Below, piece by piece: positions 30,153 through 39,047 of a DNA stretch of 64,000 nt. The stretch covers positions 1-64,000 of the forward strand of contig DASUNM010000024.1 in NCBI GenBank assembly GCA_036277115.1, read 5' to 3'. Under the pieces are notes generated by a model. It had not been told where the DNA came from. It worked only from the letters and a program-made list of their open reading frames with translations, and searched no databases. The stretch's first letter is position 1; every line of letters starts with the position of its first letter. Origin of the DNA: Pyrinomonadaceae bacterium. GTDB lineage: Bacteria > Acidobacteriota > Blastocatellia > Pyrinomonadales > Pyrinomonadaceae. Position numbers and translations under genes: made by a program.

Positions 30153-30425
30153 ATGCCGATCACTATACCTTCGCGATCCGTTCCCGATCGGAAAGTTCTC
30201 ATTAACGGACTGACACTGATCGCGCTCGGAATCTCGATCTTCGCCCTCGATACTTGGGGAAACCTTTTCGTCCGGCTGTTCGTAGGGTTATTCTGGACTT
30301 CGTTCTTACTTTTCCTGAACGGTCCCGGTCTTGTCCGCGCATTGCGGACACTCAAAACGAATGGCAGACGAAGTCGCATCAAACCCAGCTTTGCAAACTA
30401 CGAACGCCGAACCTCCGGTTATTGA
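30153..30425 (+). CDS. Small membrane protein, hypothetical
   Basis: This 90-residue protein has two adjacent hydrophobic helices (about residues 17-34, [17 protein letters not shown], and 38-55, [18 protein letters not shown]) followed by a basic tail. The ATG follows CGGAGCC at a normal distance. Its last 65 bases overlap the start of the ABC ATPase in another frame, so the real gene may be shorter or this may be a decayed frame. No family recognised. If real, it may be an accessory subunit of the downstream transporter. Confidence 0.5.
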   Translation: MPITIPSRSVPDRKVLINGLTLIALGISIFALDTWGNLFVRLFVGLFWTSFLLFLNGPGLVRALRTLKTNGRRSRIKPSFANYERRTSGY

Positions 30426-31332
30426 TCTGCAGAGGTTGTCGGTGACGTTCGGCGGGCGGCCCATCCTGCGCGAACTGAACGGTGAGCTGCGCGGGCGCGC
30501 CATCGGCCTGCTGGGGCCAAACGGCGCCGGCAAGACGACGCTGATTCACACCCTGCTCGGGTTTCACGAGCCCTCTTCGGGAACGGCGCACATCTTCGGG
30601 CGCGACATCCGCGCCGATGCCAATCAAATAAAAAGCCTGATCGGATACATGCCTGAGCGCGACTCGTTCATCGCGAAGATGTCGTGCGTCCACTTCGTCC
30701 GGTTCATGGCTGAGTTGTCCGGGTTGCCGCCGGCCGCCGCCCTCGAACGCGCGCATGAAGCGCTCTTCTTTGTCGGCCTGGGCGAGGCGCGCTATCGCAA
30801 TGTCGATACGTTTTCGCTCGGCATGAAGCAGTTGGCGAAACTGGCGCAGGCGATCGTACACGGACCGAAACTAATTTTTCTCGACGAGCCGACGAACGGT
30901 CTCGATCCGCCGGCGCGCCTGCGCATGATCAAGATGATTCGCGAGATTCGCGACAGCGGTCAGGCCAACATCGTTCTGTCGTCGCATCTGCTGCGTGACG
31001 TTGAAGAGTGCTGCGAAGAGATTTTGATCCTGAAAGACGGACGACTGGTCGTCTATTGCAACCTGGAAGAAGAGCGGCGCGCGAACAAGAAGTTCCTGAT
31101 GCTCGAGACGCGCGGCGACTTAAAGCCGTTTGTCGCGGCGGTAAGCGAGATTGGCTGCGAGTATGCCGTGACGGGCGATCATCGCGTGAAGTTGATCCTT
31201 CAGGACGACACAGAGGTTCGCGATCTGTATCGGCTCGCCGCGAAAACAAATTTGCAGATTCGGCGGCTGAGCTACAAGCGTGATTCGCTCGAAGACATCT
31301 TCCTGAAAGCGATGGAGAACGGAAACAGTTGA
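30361..31332 (+). CDS. ABC transporter ATP-binding protein (first pair)
   Basis: This 323-residue ABC-2 type ATPase has Walker [10 protein letters not shown] (about residues 53-61), signature [10 protein letters not shown], Walker [13 protein letters not shown] and an H-loop in [15 protein letters not shown]-terminal domain of about 100 residues, typical of ATPases paired with ABC-2 permeases, ends the protein. The start ATG at 30361 matches the family better than an earlier in-frame codon. It powers the permease encoded 48 bp downstream. Substrate unknown. Confidence 0.92.
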   Translation: MADEVASNPALQTTNAEPPVIDLQRLSVTFGGRPILRELNGELRGRAIGLLGPNGAGKTTLIHTLLGFHEPSSGTAHIFGRDIRADANQIKSLIGYMPERDSFIAKMSCVHFVRFMAELSGLPPAAALERAHEALFFVGLGEARYRNVDTFSLGMKQLAKLAQAIVHGPKLIFLDEPTNGLDPPARLRMIKMIREIRDSGQANIVLSSHLLRDVEECCEEILILKDGRLVVYCNLEEERRANKKFLMLETRGDLKPFVAAVSEIGCEYAVTGDHRVKLILQDDTEVRDLYRLAAKTNLQIRRLSYKRDSLEDIFLKAMENGNS

Positions 31333-31380
31333 TACATCGGTTAATTGAATCAGTGAATCAATGAGTCAATCGAAACAGCC

Positions 31381-32286
31381 ATGGCGGTAATCGAACGTAC
31401 ATACAAACGATATACAGGCGTGACGTCGCCTGAGTGGAGCCGCTTTCTGATCATTACGCGTCACGCGTTTCGCGACGTGTTTCGTTCAAAGATCTTCACC
31501 GGCATCTTCCTGCTGTCGTTTGTGTGGCCGCTGGTGTGCGCGATTTTGATTTACCTGCACCACAACGCGAATGTGCTGGCGATGTGGCAAATCAACGTTC
31601 GCGACCTGCTGCCGATCGATGCGGCCTTTTTTCAATATTGGGTGGTTGTCCCGCAGGGCTATCTCGGATTTTTCCTGGCGATGCTGATCGGGCCGTCACA
31701 GGTCTCGCGCGATCTAACGAACAACGCCCTGCCGCTCTATCTTTGCCGGCCATTTACCCGCACTGAATACGTCGTGGGCAAAATGGCCATCGTCATTATT
31801 CTGCTGTCTTTGATGAGCTGGATTCCCGGGCTGCTCCTGTTTCTGCTGCAGAGCTATCTCGAGGGCTGGACGTGGTTTATACAGAACATCCCGATCGCGA
31901 GCGCGATTTTCATGGGCAGCTTCGTATGGATTCTTTTACTGGCGTTGTTGACGCAGGCAATTTCCGCCTGGGTGCGTTGGCGCGTCGCGTCGCGTGCGGC
32001 GCTGCTCGCTGCGTTCTTCATTCCGTCCACGTTCGCGGCGATTGTTAATGAGATCTTTCAAACCAGTTGGGCCAATATCTTTTCCCTGCAGGCGTTGATT
32101 TGGAACGTTTGGGCGGGTCTGTTTGGGACATTTCAACGGCAGACGGTCCAGTTCGGCGGCCGTGACTCACAGATATTGGTGACTGAACCGCCGCTGTGGG
32201 CATCGTGGCTGGTGCTGTTTTTGATTTGCGCGGCATGTCTGGCACTGCTCTCGCGAAAAGTTAAAGCGTACGAAGTCGTGAAATGA
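31381..32286 (+). CDS. ABC-2 type permease (first pair)
   Basis: This 301-residue integral membrane protein has about six hydrophobic segments, among them [60 protein letters not shown] and [36 protein letters not shown] between helices 2 and 3 is a typical ABC-2 signature (loss and re-entry near a conserved R-P). Its stop overlaps the ATG of the second ATPase by 4 bases (ATGA), which couples the two pairs. Confidence 0.88.
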   Translation: MAVIERTYKRYTGVTSPEWSRFLIITRHAFRDVFRSKIFTGIFLLSFVWPLVCAILIYLHHNANVLAMWQINVRDLLPIDAAFFQYWVVVPQGYLGFFLAMLIGPSQVSRDLTNNALPLYLCRPFTRTEYVVGKMAIVIILLSLMSWIPGLLLFLLQSYLEGWTWFIQNIPIASAIFMGSFVWILLLALLTQAISAWVRWRVASRAALLAAFFIPSTFAAIVNEIFQTSWANIFSLQALIWNVWAGLFGTFQRQTVQFGGRDSQILVTEPPLWASWLVLFLICAACLALLSRKVKAYEVVK

Positions 32287-33221
32287 ACTCGAATTCCGAA
32301 ATTGTCTTCAACAACGTCTCGAAGTTTTACGGCGAGATACTCGGCGTGAATCGCGTGACGCTTTCGATTCCGCCCGGCATTACCAGTCTCGTCGGGCCGA
32401 ACGGCGCCGGGAAGACGACGCTGATGAATCTGATGACGGGCTTGTTGCGGCCGACGCGCGGCTCGGTCAACGTGTTGGGCATCCCGACAGATAGGCCTGA
32501 GCAGTTGTTTCGGAAGCTTGGTTACTGCTCGCAATTCGATTCGTTTCCCCGCGGACTGACGGGCCGCGAGTTCATCCGCTCGTTTCTGCTCGTCTCTGGT
32601 TATACAAAAGCGGAAGCTGAAGACTTGACCAATAAAGCTTTGGAGCGCGTCGATCTCATGCCGGCCGGGAATCGAAAGATTGGCGGGTACAGCAAAGGCA
32701 TGCGTCAGCGCGTGCGCCTGGCGCAATCGATCGCGCATCAGCCATCCGTCCTGATCCTGGACGAGCCGTTGAACGGTCTCGACCCGATGGTGCGCGCGGA
32801 AACGATTGCGCTGTTCAAGCAACTAGCGGCGGAAGGCCTGCACTTAATCATCTCCAGTCACATTCTGCACGAAGTGGACATGATGTCGGACCGCGTTGTT
32901 TTGCTGAACAACGGCTACGTTGTGGCTGAGGGCGGGATTCACGGCGTGCGCGATGAGATGGACACTGAACATCCGATGCAGGTCCTGATTCGCTGCGATA
33001 AACCGGCGGTGCTCGCCGCGCGCATGTTCAGCAGCAACCATTTGGTCGAAGCGCGCGTGCACGATGATCGGCACGGGTTGTTCGTGAAGACGCGCGACCC
33101 AGACAAGTTCTATTTATTGCTAAATGAAGTCGTCGCGGAAGGTGAAGTTGAGATCGAATCTGTCGCGCCGGCCGATGATGATCTGAGCGCGGTTTACGAA
33201 TACTTGATTGGATCGCACTGA
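32283..33221 (+). CDS. ABC transporter ATP-binding protein (second pair)
   Basis: This 312-residue ABC-2 ATPase has Walker [10 protein letters not shown], signature [12 protein letters not shown], Walker [13 protein letters not shown] and the H-loop [12 protein letters not shown]. It is clearly homologous to the ATPase at 30361-31332 but divergent, so the two pairs are an old duplication or a heteromeric exporter. It is coupled to the upstream permease by a 4-bp overlap. Its TGA stop lies inside a half copy of the CAGACTTCAGTCTG repeat. Confidence 0.92.
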   Translation: MNSNSEIVFNNVSKFYGEILGVNRVTLSIPPGITSLVGPNGAGKTTLMNLMTGLLRPTRGSVNVLGIPTDRPEQLFRKLGYCSQFDSFPRGLTGREFIRSFLLVSGYTKAEAEDLTNKALERVDLMPAGNRKIGGYSKGMRQRVRLAQSIAHQPSVLILDEPLNGLDPMVRAETIALFKQLAAEGLHLIISSHILHEVDMMSDRVVLLNNGYVVAEGGIHGVRDEMDTEHPMQVLIRCDKPAVLAARMFSSNHLVEARVHDDRHGLFVKTRDPDKFYLLLNEVVAEGEVEIESVAPADDDLSAVYEYLIGSH

Positions 33222-33233
33222 AGTCTGTGCCGC
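33217..33233. repeat. Half copy of the CAGACTTCAGTCTG palindrome supplying a stop codon
   Basis: CACTGAAGTCTGTGCCGC matches the right arm of copies at 3898-3961 and 25477-25532. The TGA in it (33219-33221) terminates the second ATPase, and the rest fills the 18-bp gap before the next permease. Confidence 0.65.
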
Positions 33234-33239
33234 TTAATT

Positions 33240-34121
33240 ATGAGTTCAGCCGAAGCAACTATCACTAAGACAACGGAGCGGGCTCCTCTGCGCCTCTGGT
33301 TGCGGCAAATCGCGGCCATTATGCGGCTCGAGCTGAAGAAGAACTTCTTCGGCAAACGCGCCGTGCTGGTTTACCTGCTGGCATTGATGCCGATCGGACT
33401 TCTCAGCCTAATCGCGATCCTGCGCGCCGCGGTGCTGACAGGGGACGGTTTATCGCGTCAATGGCTCGACTTTTCACAGTATCCAACGGTCTTCTCAGTT
33501 TTCTACAACGGCTTCATTTTGCGCACGGTTGTCTTTTTCGGCTGCGCCTGGATCTTTATGAACCTGTTCCGCGGCGAAATCGTCGATCGCAGCCTGCACT
33601 ATTATTTTCTTTCGTCAGTCCATCGCGAAGTTCTCATCACCGGCAAGTACATTTCGGGATTAGTGACCTCGGCGGTGTTGTTTGTTGGCGTTACCGTGAT
33701 ATCGATGCTGCTGATGTTCTTCCCGCATTTCTACTCCGCCAGCATGCGCTTCTTCTTTGAAGGCGGAGGGATGTCGCAGTTGTTGACGTACGCCGGAATC
33801 ACTCTGCTCGCATGCATCGGCTACGGCGCCTTTTTCATCGTCGTCGGTTTGTTCTTTCGAAACCCAATCATTCCGTCACTGATGCTGTACGGCTGGGAAT
33901 GGATCAACTTTCTGCTGCCCCCAGTCCTGAAGAAAGTCAGCGTCATTCATTATTTGAACTCGCTGGTGCCGGTGCCGGTCTCTGAAGGACCGTTCGCCGT
34001 CATCGTTGAGCCGACGCCCGCTTATATCTCTGTTCCGGGACTGCTGATTGTCACTGCGCTGGTTCTGATTGCCGCCGGCACGCGCATTCGCCGGATGGAG
34101 ATTCGCTACGGCAACGACTAG
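33240..34121 (+). CDS. ABC-2 type permease (second pair)
   Basis: This 293-residue membrane protein has about six hydrophobic segments (VLVYLLALMPIGLLSLIAIL, ITGKYISGLVTSAVLFVGVT, LLTYAGITLLACIGYGAFFI, PGLLIVTALVLIAAGTRIRR). FRGEIVDRSLHYYFLSSVHR between early helices matches the ABC-2 pattern. It pairs with the ATPase 18 bp upstream. The nearest relatives I can name by feel are exporters of unknown substrate encoded with secreted DUF3352-like proteins. Inner membrane. Confidence 0.88.
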   Translation: MSSAEATITKTTERAPLRLWLRQIAAIMRLELKKNFFGKRAVLVYLLALMPIGLLSLIAILRAAVLTGDGLSRQWLDFSQYPTVFSVFYNGFILRTVVFFGCAWIFMNLFRGEIVDRSLHYYFLSSVHREVLITGKYISGLVTSAVLFVGVTVISMLLMFFPHFYSASMRFFFEGGGMSQLLTYAGITLLACIGYGAFFIVVGLFFRNPIIPSLMLYGWEWINFLLPPVLKKVSVIHYLNSLVPVPVSEGPFAVIVEPTPAYISVPGLLIVTALVLIAAGTRIRRMEIRYGND

Positions 34122-34198
34122 TGACTGAACTTATTCCGCGCCGTCCGGCGATCTGATATGCTCCGTGCGCCCGAATGTTCGTTCGCGAGGTTCCGCTC

Positions 34199-36640
34199 AT
34201 GAAATCCTCCTCCTTCCGTCGCCGTGCTTCAAGGATCGTTTCTTTCACACTGCTCCTCGCCATTTTTACCGCACCCGTTCGGGCGCAGCAGCAACCAGCA
34301 GCCCCACCGCCGCAGCCGGAGGCCAGGACCAAACCAGAGCCAACATTCGACACATTGTTGTCGACAGACAGTTACAAAATGTATGTCGAAGTGCGCAACG
34401 TCGGGACGCTGCTGACGACTGGAGGCGCAGGCGAGATCATCGACCCGATCGTCAAGCTTGCTGATCCGGGGCCGCAATTAAGATCGCTGGTCAAGTTTCT
34501 CAGAGACAATGCCGAACCATTGGCGGGTTCGCGATTGATGATGGCGACGTGGCCGGTGCGCACTGACATTCCTTCGACCATGGCCGCGCTGGAATTCGCA
34601 TCGGCGGACGAAGCCGCGAAGTTCGCGCCGAAGCTCGAGACTTTTTTGCCGACGGTCCTGCCGCCTGTCCCGGTTGACGACCCTACGCCCGAGAGTTCTC
34701 CGCAAGCTGAAGCGAAACCGGAAAATCCTGCTAAATCGATTGAGGCGAACCCTAAACCCGCGCCGGCGGTAGCAGCGAAACCCAAGGCCTCTCCAGTGCC
34801 GCGCGAGATGCGCTCACCGTTTGTGCTCACGCAAGCGGGCTCGCTGGTTTTAATCAGCGACCGGGCTTTCAAGATCGAGAAACTGCATCCGCCTGACACG
34901 GCGCTGCTTTCCGAAGATAAGAACTTCCGTGTAGCGCGCGATCGGTTCGCGGCCGAGCCGCTGTTTCTTTTTTTCAATGTCGCTTTGGAAGACCGAAACG
35001 CGCCGAAGTCCTCACCGACGCCGGTAATTTCGGACGAAGAACGCGAGCGCATCGCCCTCGAACAAGAGAAGATGGAAAGACTCGCCGAAGAGGCGAGCCC
35101 TTCACCGCAGACCACTGCCGAGGGCGTAGCGGTGGAGGTCACCGCACAAGGACCGAAGGTCACGGCAGTGCTCTCAGCCGGTCCTGCGGCTTCACCAACG
35201 CCGACGCCGACAAAAGAACAGGAAGCGCAAACTGTGGCTTCGAACCAGATCGGCAGCATGTTGAGCATGCTGGGCCAGGGACAGCCACAATGGCCTGAGG
35301 CGATCGGCGTCGCGCTGGCGCTCAACAACGATGAATATGCGGTGCGCGCGATCCTGATTGAAAAGGATGGCGCGAAAATGCTGCCGCTGCCGTTCGTGCC
35401 GCAACTGATCTCGGGACCGGCCGTGACGTCCGAAGCCGCGTCGATTCTTCCCGACGACACTGAAGTGTTCGTCACGGCCTCGATCGATTTCGGCAGCACG
35501 TATCGTGAAATGAAGAAACAGGCCGAAGCGAATCTGAAGCAATCAAGACTGCTGAACGCATCCGTCACGGCTGAGAATGCCATGGACGCATTCGCGCAAT
35601 TCGAGAAGAAGGCAAACTTCAAGATCACTGAAGAGCTGTTGCCGGTCCTCGGAAACGAGTTGGCGATCGGAACGTCTCTGAAGCAGGCCAACATGGCAAA
35701 CGTGATGGGCGTGCCGACACCGCCAGCGAAGAGTTCCAGCGATCCGAAAGATAAGAACAAGCCAGAACCAATGCCGATCGTTCTAATCGGCATTAAGAAT
35801 CGAGATGCGGCGCGGCGCATGATGCCGCGCGTGTTCGAAGGTCTGGGTATCGGCGAAGCAAACTTTTTGGCGCAGAACGAACGCCGCGGCGACAGTGAGA
35901 TTGTCAACTATGCCGGTATCTTCTCTTACGCGTTCGTCGGCAACTTCCTGGTGCTTTCGGATTCAGAGACCGTGCGTAAGGTTGTGGATGCGAACATGAA
36001 CGGCACTACTTTGGGTGCAAACAATACGTTCCGCAGCGCCCGGCACTGGCAGTCGCGGCAGACTCTGGGTGAAGTTTATGTTTCGCCTGTGCTGATGGAG
36101 GGATATCAGGAGCAAATCGGGAAGCAGGCGGCGTCGATGGATCAGACGATGCGTGACTTTCTGATGAAGCTGACTCCAAAGGCGAGTGCGATCACCTACA
36201 CGCTTTCGCACGAAGGGCTGGGCTCACTCCATGAGCTGCATCTGCCGAAGAACCTGATTCTGGCGATGGTCGCCGGGACCAGCGCGGCGATGTCGGCGAT
36301 GAAGGAAGGCTCGCCGGAAATGAACGAGATGATAGCCATCAGCGTTCTGCACCTGATTGCCAACGGAGAAGAGAATTACAAAAAGACTGCGGGCAACGGA
36401 AGCTATGGCAACATCGACGAGCTCGTCGAGCACAAGATGTTAGGGAAGGAAATGTTAGACAAATACGGCTACCGGTTCGTCATCTCGACAAATGCGCACG
36501 GCTTTGAAGCTGTGGCGACGCCGGTTGAGTACGGCAAATCCGGCAAGCGTTCCTTCTTCATCGATCAATCCGGCGTCGTGCGCGGTGACGATAAGGGTGG
36601 GGGCCCGGCCACTGTCGCCGATAAGCCGGTGGAGCAGTGA
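34199..36640 (+). CDS. Large secreted protein with DUF3352-like core and pseudopilin-like C-terminus
   Basis: This 813-residue protein has a signal peptide (about residues 10-29, RIVSFTLLLAIFTAPVRAQ). A Pro/Ala/Lys-rich linker (about 160-205) and a Glu/Arg helix (about 280-310) interrupt the body. The body shares the style of the DUF3352-like domain of the FecR protein (SILPDDTEVFVTASIDF, VMGVPTPP). The last 100 residues (713-813) contain VLHLIANGEENYKKTAG, NGSYGNIDELVEH, KYGYRFVIS and YGKSGKRSFFIDQSGVVRG. That order is typical of the globular head of type II/IV pseudopilins, but here the N-terminal methylation helix is missing. It is last in the ABC operon. Function unknown. Confidence 0.8.
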   Translation: MKSSSFRRRASRIVSFTLLLAIFTAPVRAQQQPAAPPPQPEARTKPEPTFDTLLSTDSYKMYVEVRNVGTLLTTGGAGEIIDPIVKLADPGPQLRSLVKFLRDNAEPLAGSRLMMATWPVRTDIPSTMAALEFASADEAAKFAPKLETFLPTVLPPVPVDDPTPESSPQAEAKPENPAKSIEANPKPAPAVAAKPKASPVPREMRSPFVLTQAGSLVLISDRAFKIEKLHPPDTALLSEDKNFRVARDRFAAEPLFLFFNVALEDRNAPKSSPTPVISDEERERIALEQEKMERLAEEASPSPQTTAEGVAVEVTAQGPKVTAVLSAGPAASPTPTPTKEQEAQTVASNQIGSMLSMLGQGQPQWPEAIGVALALNNDEYAVRAILIEKDGAKMLPLPFVPQLISGPAVTSEAASILPDDTEVFVTASIDFGSTYREMKKQAEANLKQSRLLNASVTAENAMDAFAQFEKKANFKITEELLPVLGNELAIGTSLKQANMANVMGVPTPPAKSSSDPKDKNKPEPMPIVLIGIKNRDAARRMMPRVFEGLGIGEANFLAQNERRGDSEIVNYAGIFSYAFVGNFLVLSDSETVRKVVDANMNGTTLGANNTFRSARHWQSRQTLGEVYVSPVLMEGYQEQIGKQAASMDQTMRDFLMKLTPKASAITYTLSHEGLGSLHELHLPKNLILAMVAGTSAAMSAMKEGSPEMNEMIAISVLHLIANGEENYKKTAGNGSYGNIDELVEHKMLGKEMLDKYGYRFVISTNAHGFEAVATPVEYGKSGKRSFFIDQSGVVRGDDKGGGPATVADKPVEQ

Positions 36641-36690
36641 GCGGTAAGCGGTGAGCAGTGGGCAGTGGGCAGTGGGCAGTAGACGGTAAG
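36641..36690. repeat. Short tandem GCAGTGGGCAGTG repeats
   Basis: Seven-base units of GGCAGT(G) type are repeated several times after the stop codon. Similar runs occur at 41066-41120 and 59996-60030. The units are too short and too close together for a CRISPR array. Confidence 0.6.
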
Positions 36691-36695
36691 CTCTT

Positions 36696-36775
36696 TCATT
36701 AACACCTCGCTTTCAGCGAGCTGGGACAAGGCATAGAGAAATTTCATGAAACCGTTTCAACGGTTTCCCTCCACG
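36696..36775. repeat. Dispersed palindrome, CTTCAGCG family (copy 2, degenerate)
   Basis: TCATTAACACCTCGCTTTCA and AACCGTTTCAACGGTTTCC are recognisable parts of the element at 19526-19644, namely the outer arm and the GAAACCGTTT core. The opposite arm is missing. It ends 5 bp before the DUF6916 gene. Confidence 0.65.
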
Positions 36776-36779
36776 ATCA

Positions 36780-37088
36780 ATGTCAACAAACCTAACGGAA
36801 CGAGAATTCTCGACACACGTCGGCACGCAATTCACGGTGGCGTTAACCCAGGGCGAACTCAGTCTCACCCTCGCGGAAGTCAAAGCCTACACGCCGCTGG
36901 AGGGTGAGCAACCGGGAATGGAGCGCTTTTCAGCGTTCTTCGACGGCCCGCCGGACTTGTTACTTCAGCAGCGAACCTATCAACTGCGACACGAGCAGAT
37001 GGGTGAGTTCGATATTTTTCTCACCCCAATCGCGGGCGACAGCAAGCGTTTCCGCTACGAGGCGGTATTCAATTACTACCGCACCTAG
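36780..37088 (+). CDS. DUF6916 family protein
   Basis: This protein of 102 residues has no signal peptide and no membrane segment. The sequence MSTNLTEREFSTHVGTQFTV, then FSAFFDGPPDLLLQQRTYQL, EFDIFLTPI and FRYEAVFN, matches my recollection of the DUF6916 family, small proteins of unknown role often found near tail-collar proteins. Here the collar genes are 1.4 kb downstream. Biochemical role unknown. The start ATG directly follows the palindrome, with no strong ribosome binding site visible. Confidence 0.7.
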   Translation: MSTNLTEREFSTHVGTQFTVALTQGELSLTLAEVKAYTPLEGEQPGMERFSAFFDGPPDLLLQQRTYQLRHEQMGEFDIFLTPIAGDSKRFRYEAVFNYYRT

Positions 37089-37506
37089 TCAGAGCCGCCT
37101 GCGGTAGCGGGCGGGCTTCAGCCTGGAGGGCTTGAGAGCAAGTAGCCGGTGGTCGAAGACCACCGGAAAACTATCCCACACGCAAACACCCTGAAAGGGT
37201 GCCAGACGGAGACTCCCATGGGCTCAACGTTTTTAATTTGCACCACCACATCGTCTCCTCAACAAAAGAAAGATTACCCCTGATCAAGACTGAATAGCGG
37301 CCGCGCCTGACTCGTACCTCGGTGGCGTTATTCGGGGAATGAATGGTGGAGCAGAAATATCTCTTGTAGCCTGGCTGATGTCTGGCACCTCTTCGAGGTG
37401 CTAAGAGGATTATTTCATTCCCGGAGGTCTTCGCTGCGCTTCGACCTCCGGCTACTATCTTTCAACCCTTCGGGTTGTAGCTCGCAATCTCGTGACTCAT
37501 CACTCA
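37089..37506. repeat. Repeat-filled intergenic region
   Basis: This 418-base stretch has no gene I can support. It contains a single arm of the CCTGCGGTAGCGGG family (37090-37117), a hairpin CCGGTGGTC/GACCACCGG, a short ACCCTGAAAGGGT palindrome, GGCACCTCTTCGAGGTGC, a CGGAGGTC/GACCTCCG pair and a CAACCCTTCGGGTTG palindrome. All look like dispersed stem-loops. Confidence 0.6.
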
Positions 37507-38013
37507 TCACTTCTTCCATTCCATGTGTTTGTACCCACCCAAATCGTCAATCACCGCGAATCCCAGGCGCTCGTAAAACCGATGGGCGTCATTGTTCAGC
37601 ACGAAGACCATGTGACGTAGACGCTTGCCGGTCACCATTGCTTCATCCATTAGTTTTCGCAGCAGAATGGTTCCGGCGCCGCGGTTTTGAAACGGCGTAA
37701 GTATGGCGATGTCCAATAAGCGAATCTCTTCCTCTCTCCGGCCGATCCAGATACGTCCTGCAGGCTGATCATCGATCAGAATCACGTTGTACTCCGCGTC
37801 AGGAAAGCGCGCTTCGTACTCGCGCCGTTGCATGTCGAACTGCCACTTGAGAAATGCTTCGCGTTGTCCTTCAGCCCATTCGGCCTGCGCCAGTTCTTCA
37901 GCGCGCGTGCTGTCGTAAACCGAGAGCAGGAAAGCGTCGTCGTCAGCCGTTACACGACGAAGGGTTAAGGCTCCGCCGCGTGGCAAAGCTATTTGGGTGT
38001 CATTAGTCATCAT
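37507..38013 (-). CDS. GNAT family N-acetyltransferase
   Basis: This 168-residue enzyme transfers acetyl from acetyl-CoA to an amine. The acetyl-CoA pyrophosphate loop is visible as LTPFQNRGAGTILLRKLMDE (the Q/RxxGxG/A signature), followed by MVFVLNNDAHRFYERLGFAV, the standard last motif. A strand with DDQPAGRIWIGRREEEIRLL precedes it. Substrate unknown. It is transcribed away from the tail-collar genes but sits between them and DUF6916. Confidence 0.88.
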   Translation of the reverse strand: MMTNDTQIALPRGGALTLRRVTADDDAFLLSVYDSTRAEELAQAEWAEGQREAFLKWQFDMQRREYEARFPDAEYNVILIDDQPAGRIWIGRREEEIRLLDIAILTPFQNRGAGTILLRKLMDEAMVTGKRLRHMVFVLNNDAHRFYERLGFAVIDDLGGYKHMEWKK

Positions 38014-38103
38014 CGGATTTAGAGTCGGTCCTTCTTATTGGCATCTGGCTTCAGCCGGGAGTTAACGAGTCAGCCAAGAATTCCGCAACCGTTAATATCG
38101 ATC

Positions 38104-38350
38104 TCAATCCTCGCGCCAGTGCAAACCGTATTTTTTCACAAACTGCTCGAGTTCGTAACCGAAGGACGTCTTTTGATGTGCGCCTCCTGGCTTGCGATAT
38201 AAGCGGCCACTTGTTCGACGTGAGAATGCGACACTGAGAATGCGCCATACCCGCGCCCCATGAAGACCTTCCTCTCAAGAGTCGGTTCTGTTTTATCAAA
38301 TGAGAGGAACTCCCTTGAACAACTTCGCGACTTAATCCGCGGATTTCTTC
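38104..38350 (-). pseudogene. Degenerate REP-associated (Y1/IS200-like) transposase remnant
   Basis: On the minus strand, the C-terminal part of a Y1-transposase can be read in pieces: VVQGSSSHLIK, then (frame change) GRGYGAFSVSHSHVEQVAAY, IASQEAH, then (frame change near 38172) KTSFGYELEQFVKKYGLHW and RED stop at 38104-38106. GYGAFSVS..., YIA.QE.H and SF..E....KK.G are typical of REP-associated transposases. The HUH and tyrosine motifs are not seen and at least two frameshifts are present, so this is a dead fragment. Confidence 0.65.
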
Positions 38351-38531
38351 TGGCCTGCTAAAAATGTGCTTGCAATCTTTAAAGCTTGCGCATAGAATGC
38401 GCGCCGCTTCAGATTTCAACAGCATTTTCCGGCTTTGATCTTTCCGAGTTTCGCGGCTTTTTCCCCCGAACGGCCTGTCTTTCCAGCCTCGTGTGGAATA
38501 ATTCCGACTTACTCGATGGGAGTAGAAAAAT

Positions 38532-39035
38532 ATGGCAGAACCATTTCTCTCTGAAATTCGCATCATGAGCTTCGTGTTTGCGCCGAAGGGTTGGGCGTTA
38601 TGTAACGGCCAGCTCCTGCCCATTAATCAGAACCAGGGGCTCTTCAGTTTGCTGGGCACGACCTTTGGTGGCGATGGACGTGTCAACTTTGCGCTTCCCG
38701 ATTTGCGCGGTCGCACACCGATCCATGTGGGCAGCGGTCATACGCTGGGTGAAAAAGGTGGCGAGCCGGCGCACACGCTCAGCATTTCTGAGTTGCCGAC
38801 CCATACGCACGTGTTGAGTGGTACCAGCACTAATGGCACGGCACTAATCCCAGTGGGTAATTTGTTAGCGCCAACGCCAAACCAGGCGTATCACGCTCCC
38901 GACGGTTCATTGGTTGCTTTTGCGCCTCAGGCCGTATCGAACGTCGGTGGTAGCCAGGCCCACTTGAATATGCAGCCGTTCCTGACCTTGTCTTTTTGTA
39001 TAGCGTTACAAGGGATCTTCCCGTCGCCCAACTAA
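38532..39035 (+). CDS. Phage tail-collar domain protein (microcystin-dependent-protein-like) 1
   Basis: This 167-residue protein of the Collar family begins MAEPFLSEIRIMSFVFAPKG. Then come WALCNGQLLPINQNQGLFSL, GTTFGGDGRVNFALPDLRGR (the Collar core), SELPTHTH (metal-binding-like His pair) and a C-terminal NMQPFLTLSFCIALQGIFPS. It has no signal peptide. Known collar proteins trimerise on phage tail fibres, but no other phage gene is near. It is the first of three tandem homologues, 12 bp before the second. Confidence 0.88.
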   Translation: MAEPFLSEIRIMSFVFAPKGWALCNGQLLPINQNQGLFSLLGTTFGGDGRVNFALPDLRGRTPIHVGSGHTLGEKGGEPAHTLSISELPTHTHVLSGTSTNGTALIPVGNLLAPTPNQAYHAPDGSLVAFAPQAVSNVGGSQAHLNMQPFLTLSFCIALQGIFPSPN

Positions 39036-39047
39036 AGGAGAACAAAG

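Noticed and set aside
34372..35907. Long open frame (511 codons) on the minus strand
   Set aside because: It lies wholly antisense to the secreted protein at 34199-36640, whose signal peptide, domains and codon use are convincing. High GC3 leaves few stops on the opposite strand.
36641..36690. Tandem short repeats as a possible CRISPR array
   Set aside because: The units are about 7 bases with no spacers, and there are no cas genes in the window.
38051..38623. 190-codon minus-strand frame
   Set aside because: It is not a single gene: it crosses the first collar gene and mixes frames of a decayed transposase. It was recorded as a pseudogene fragment instead.
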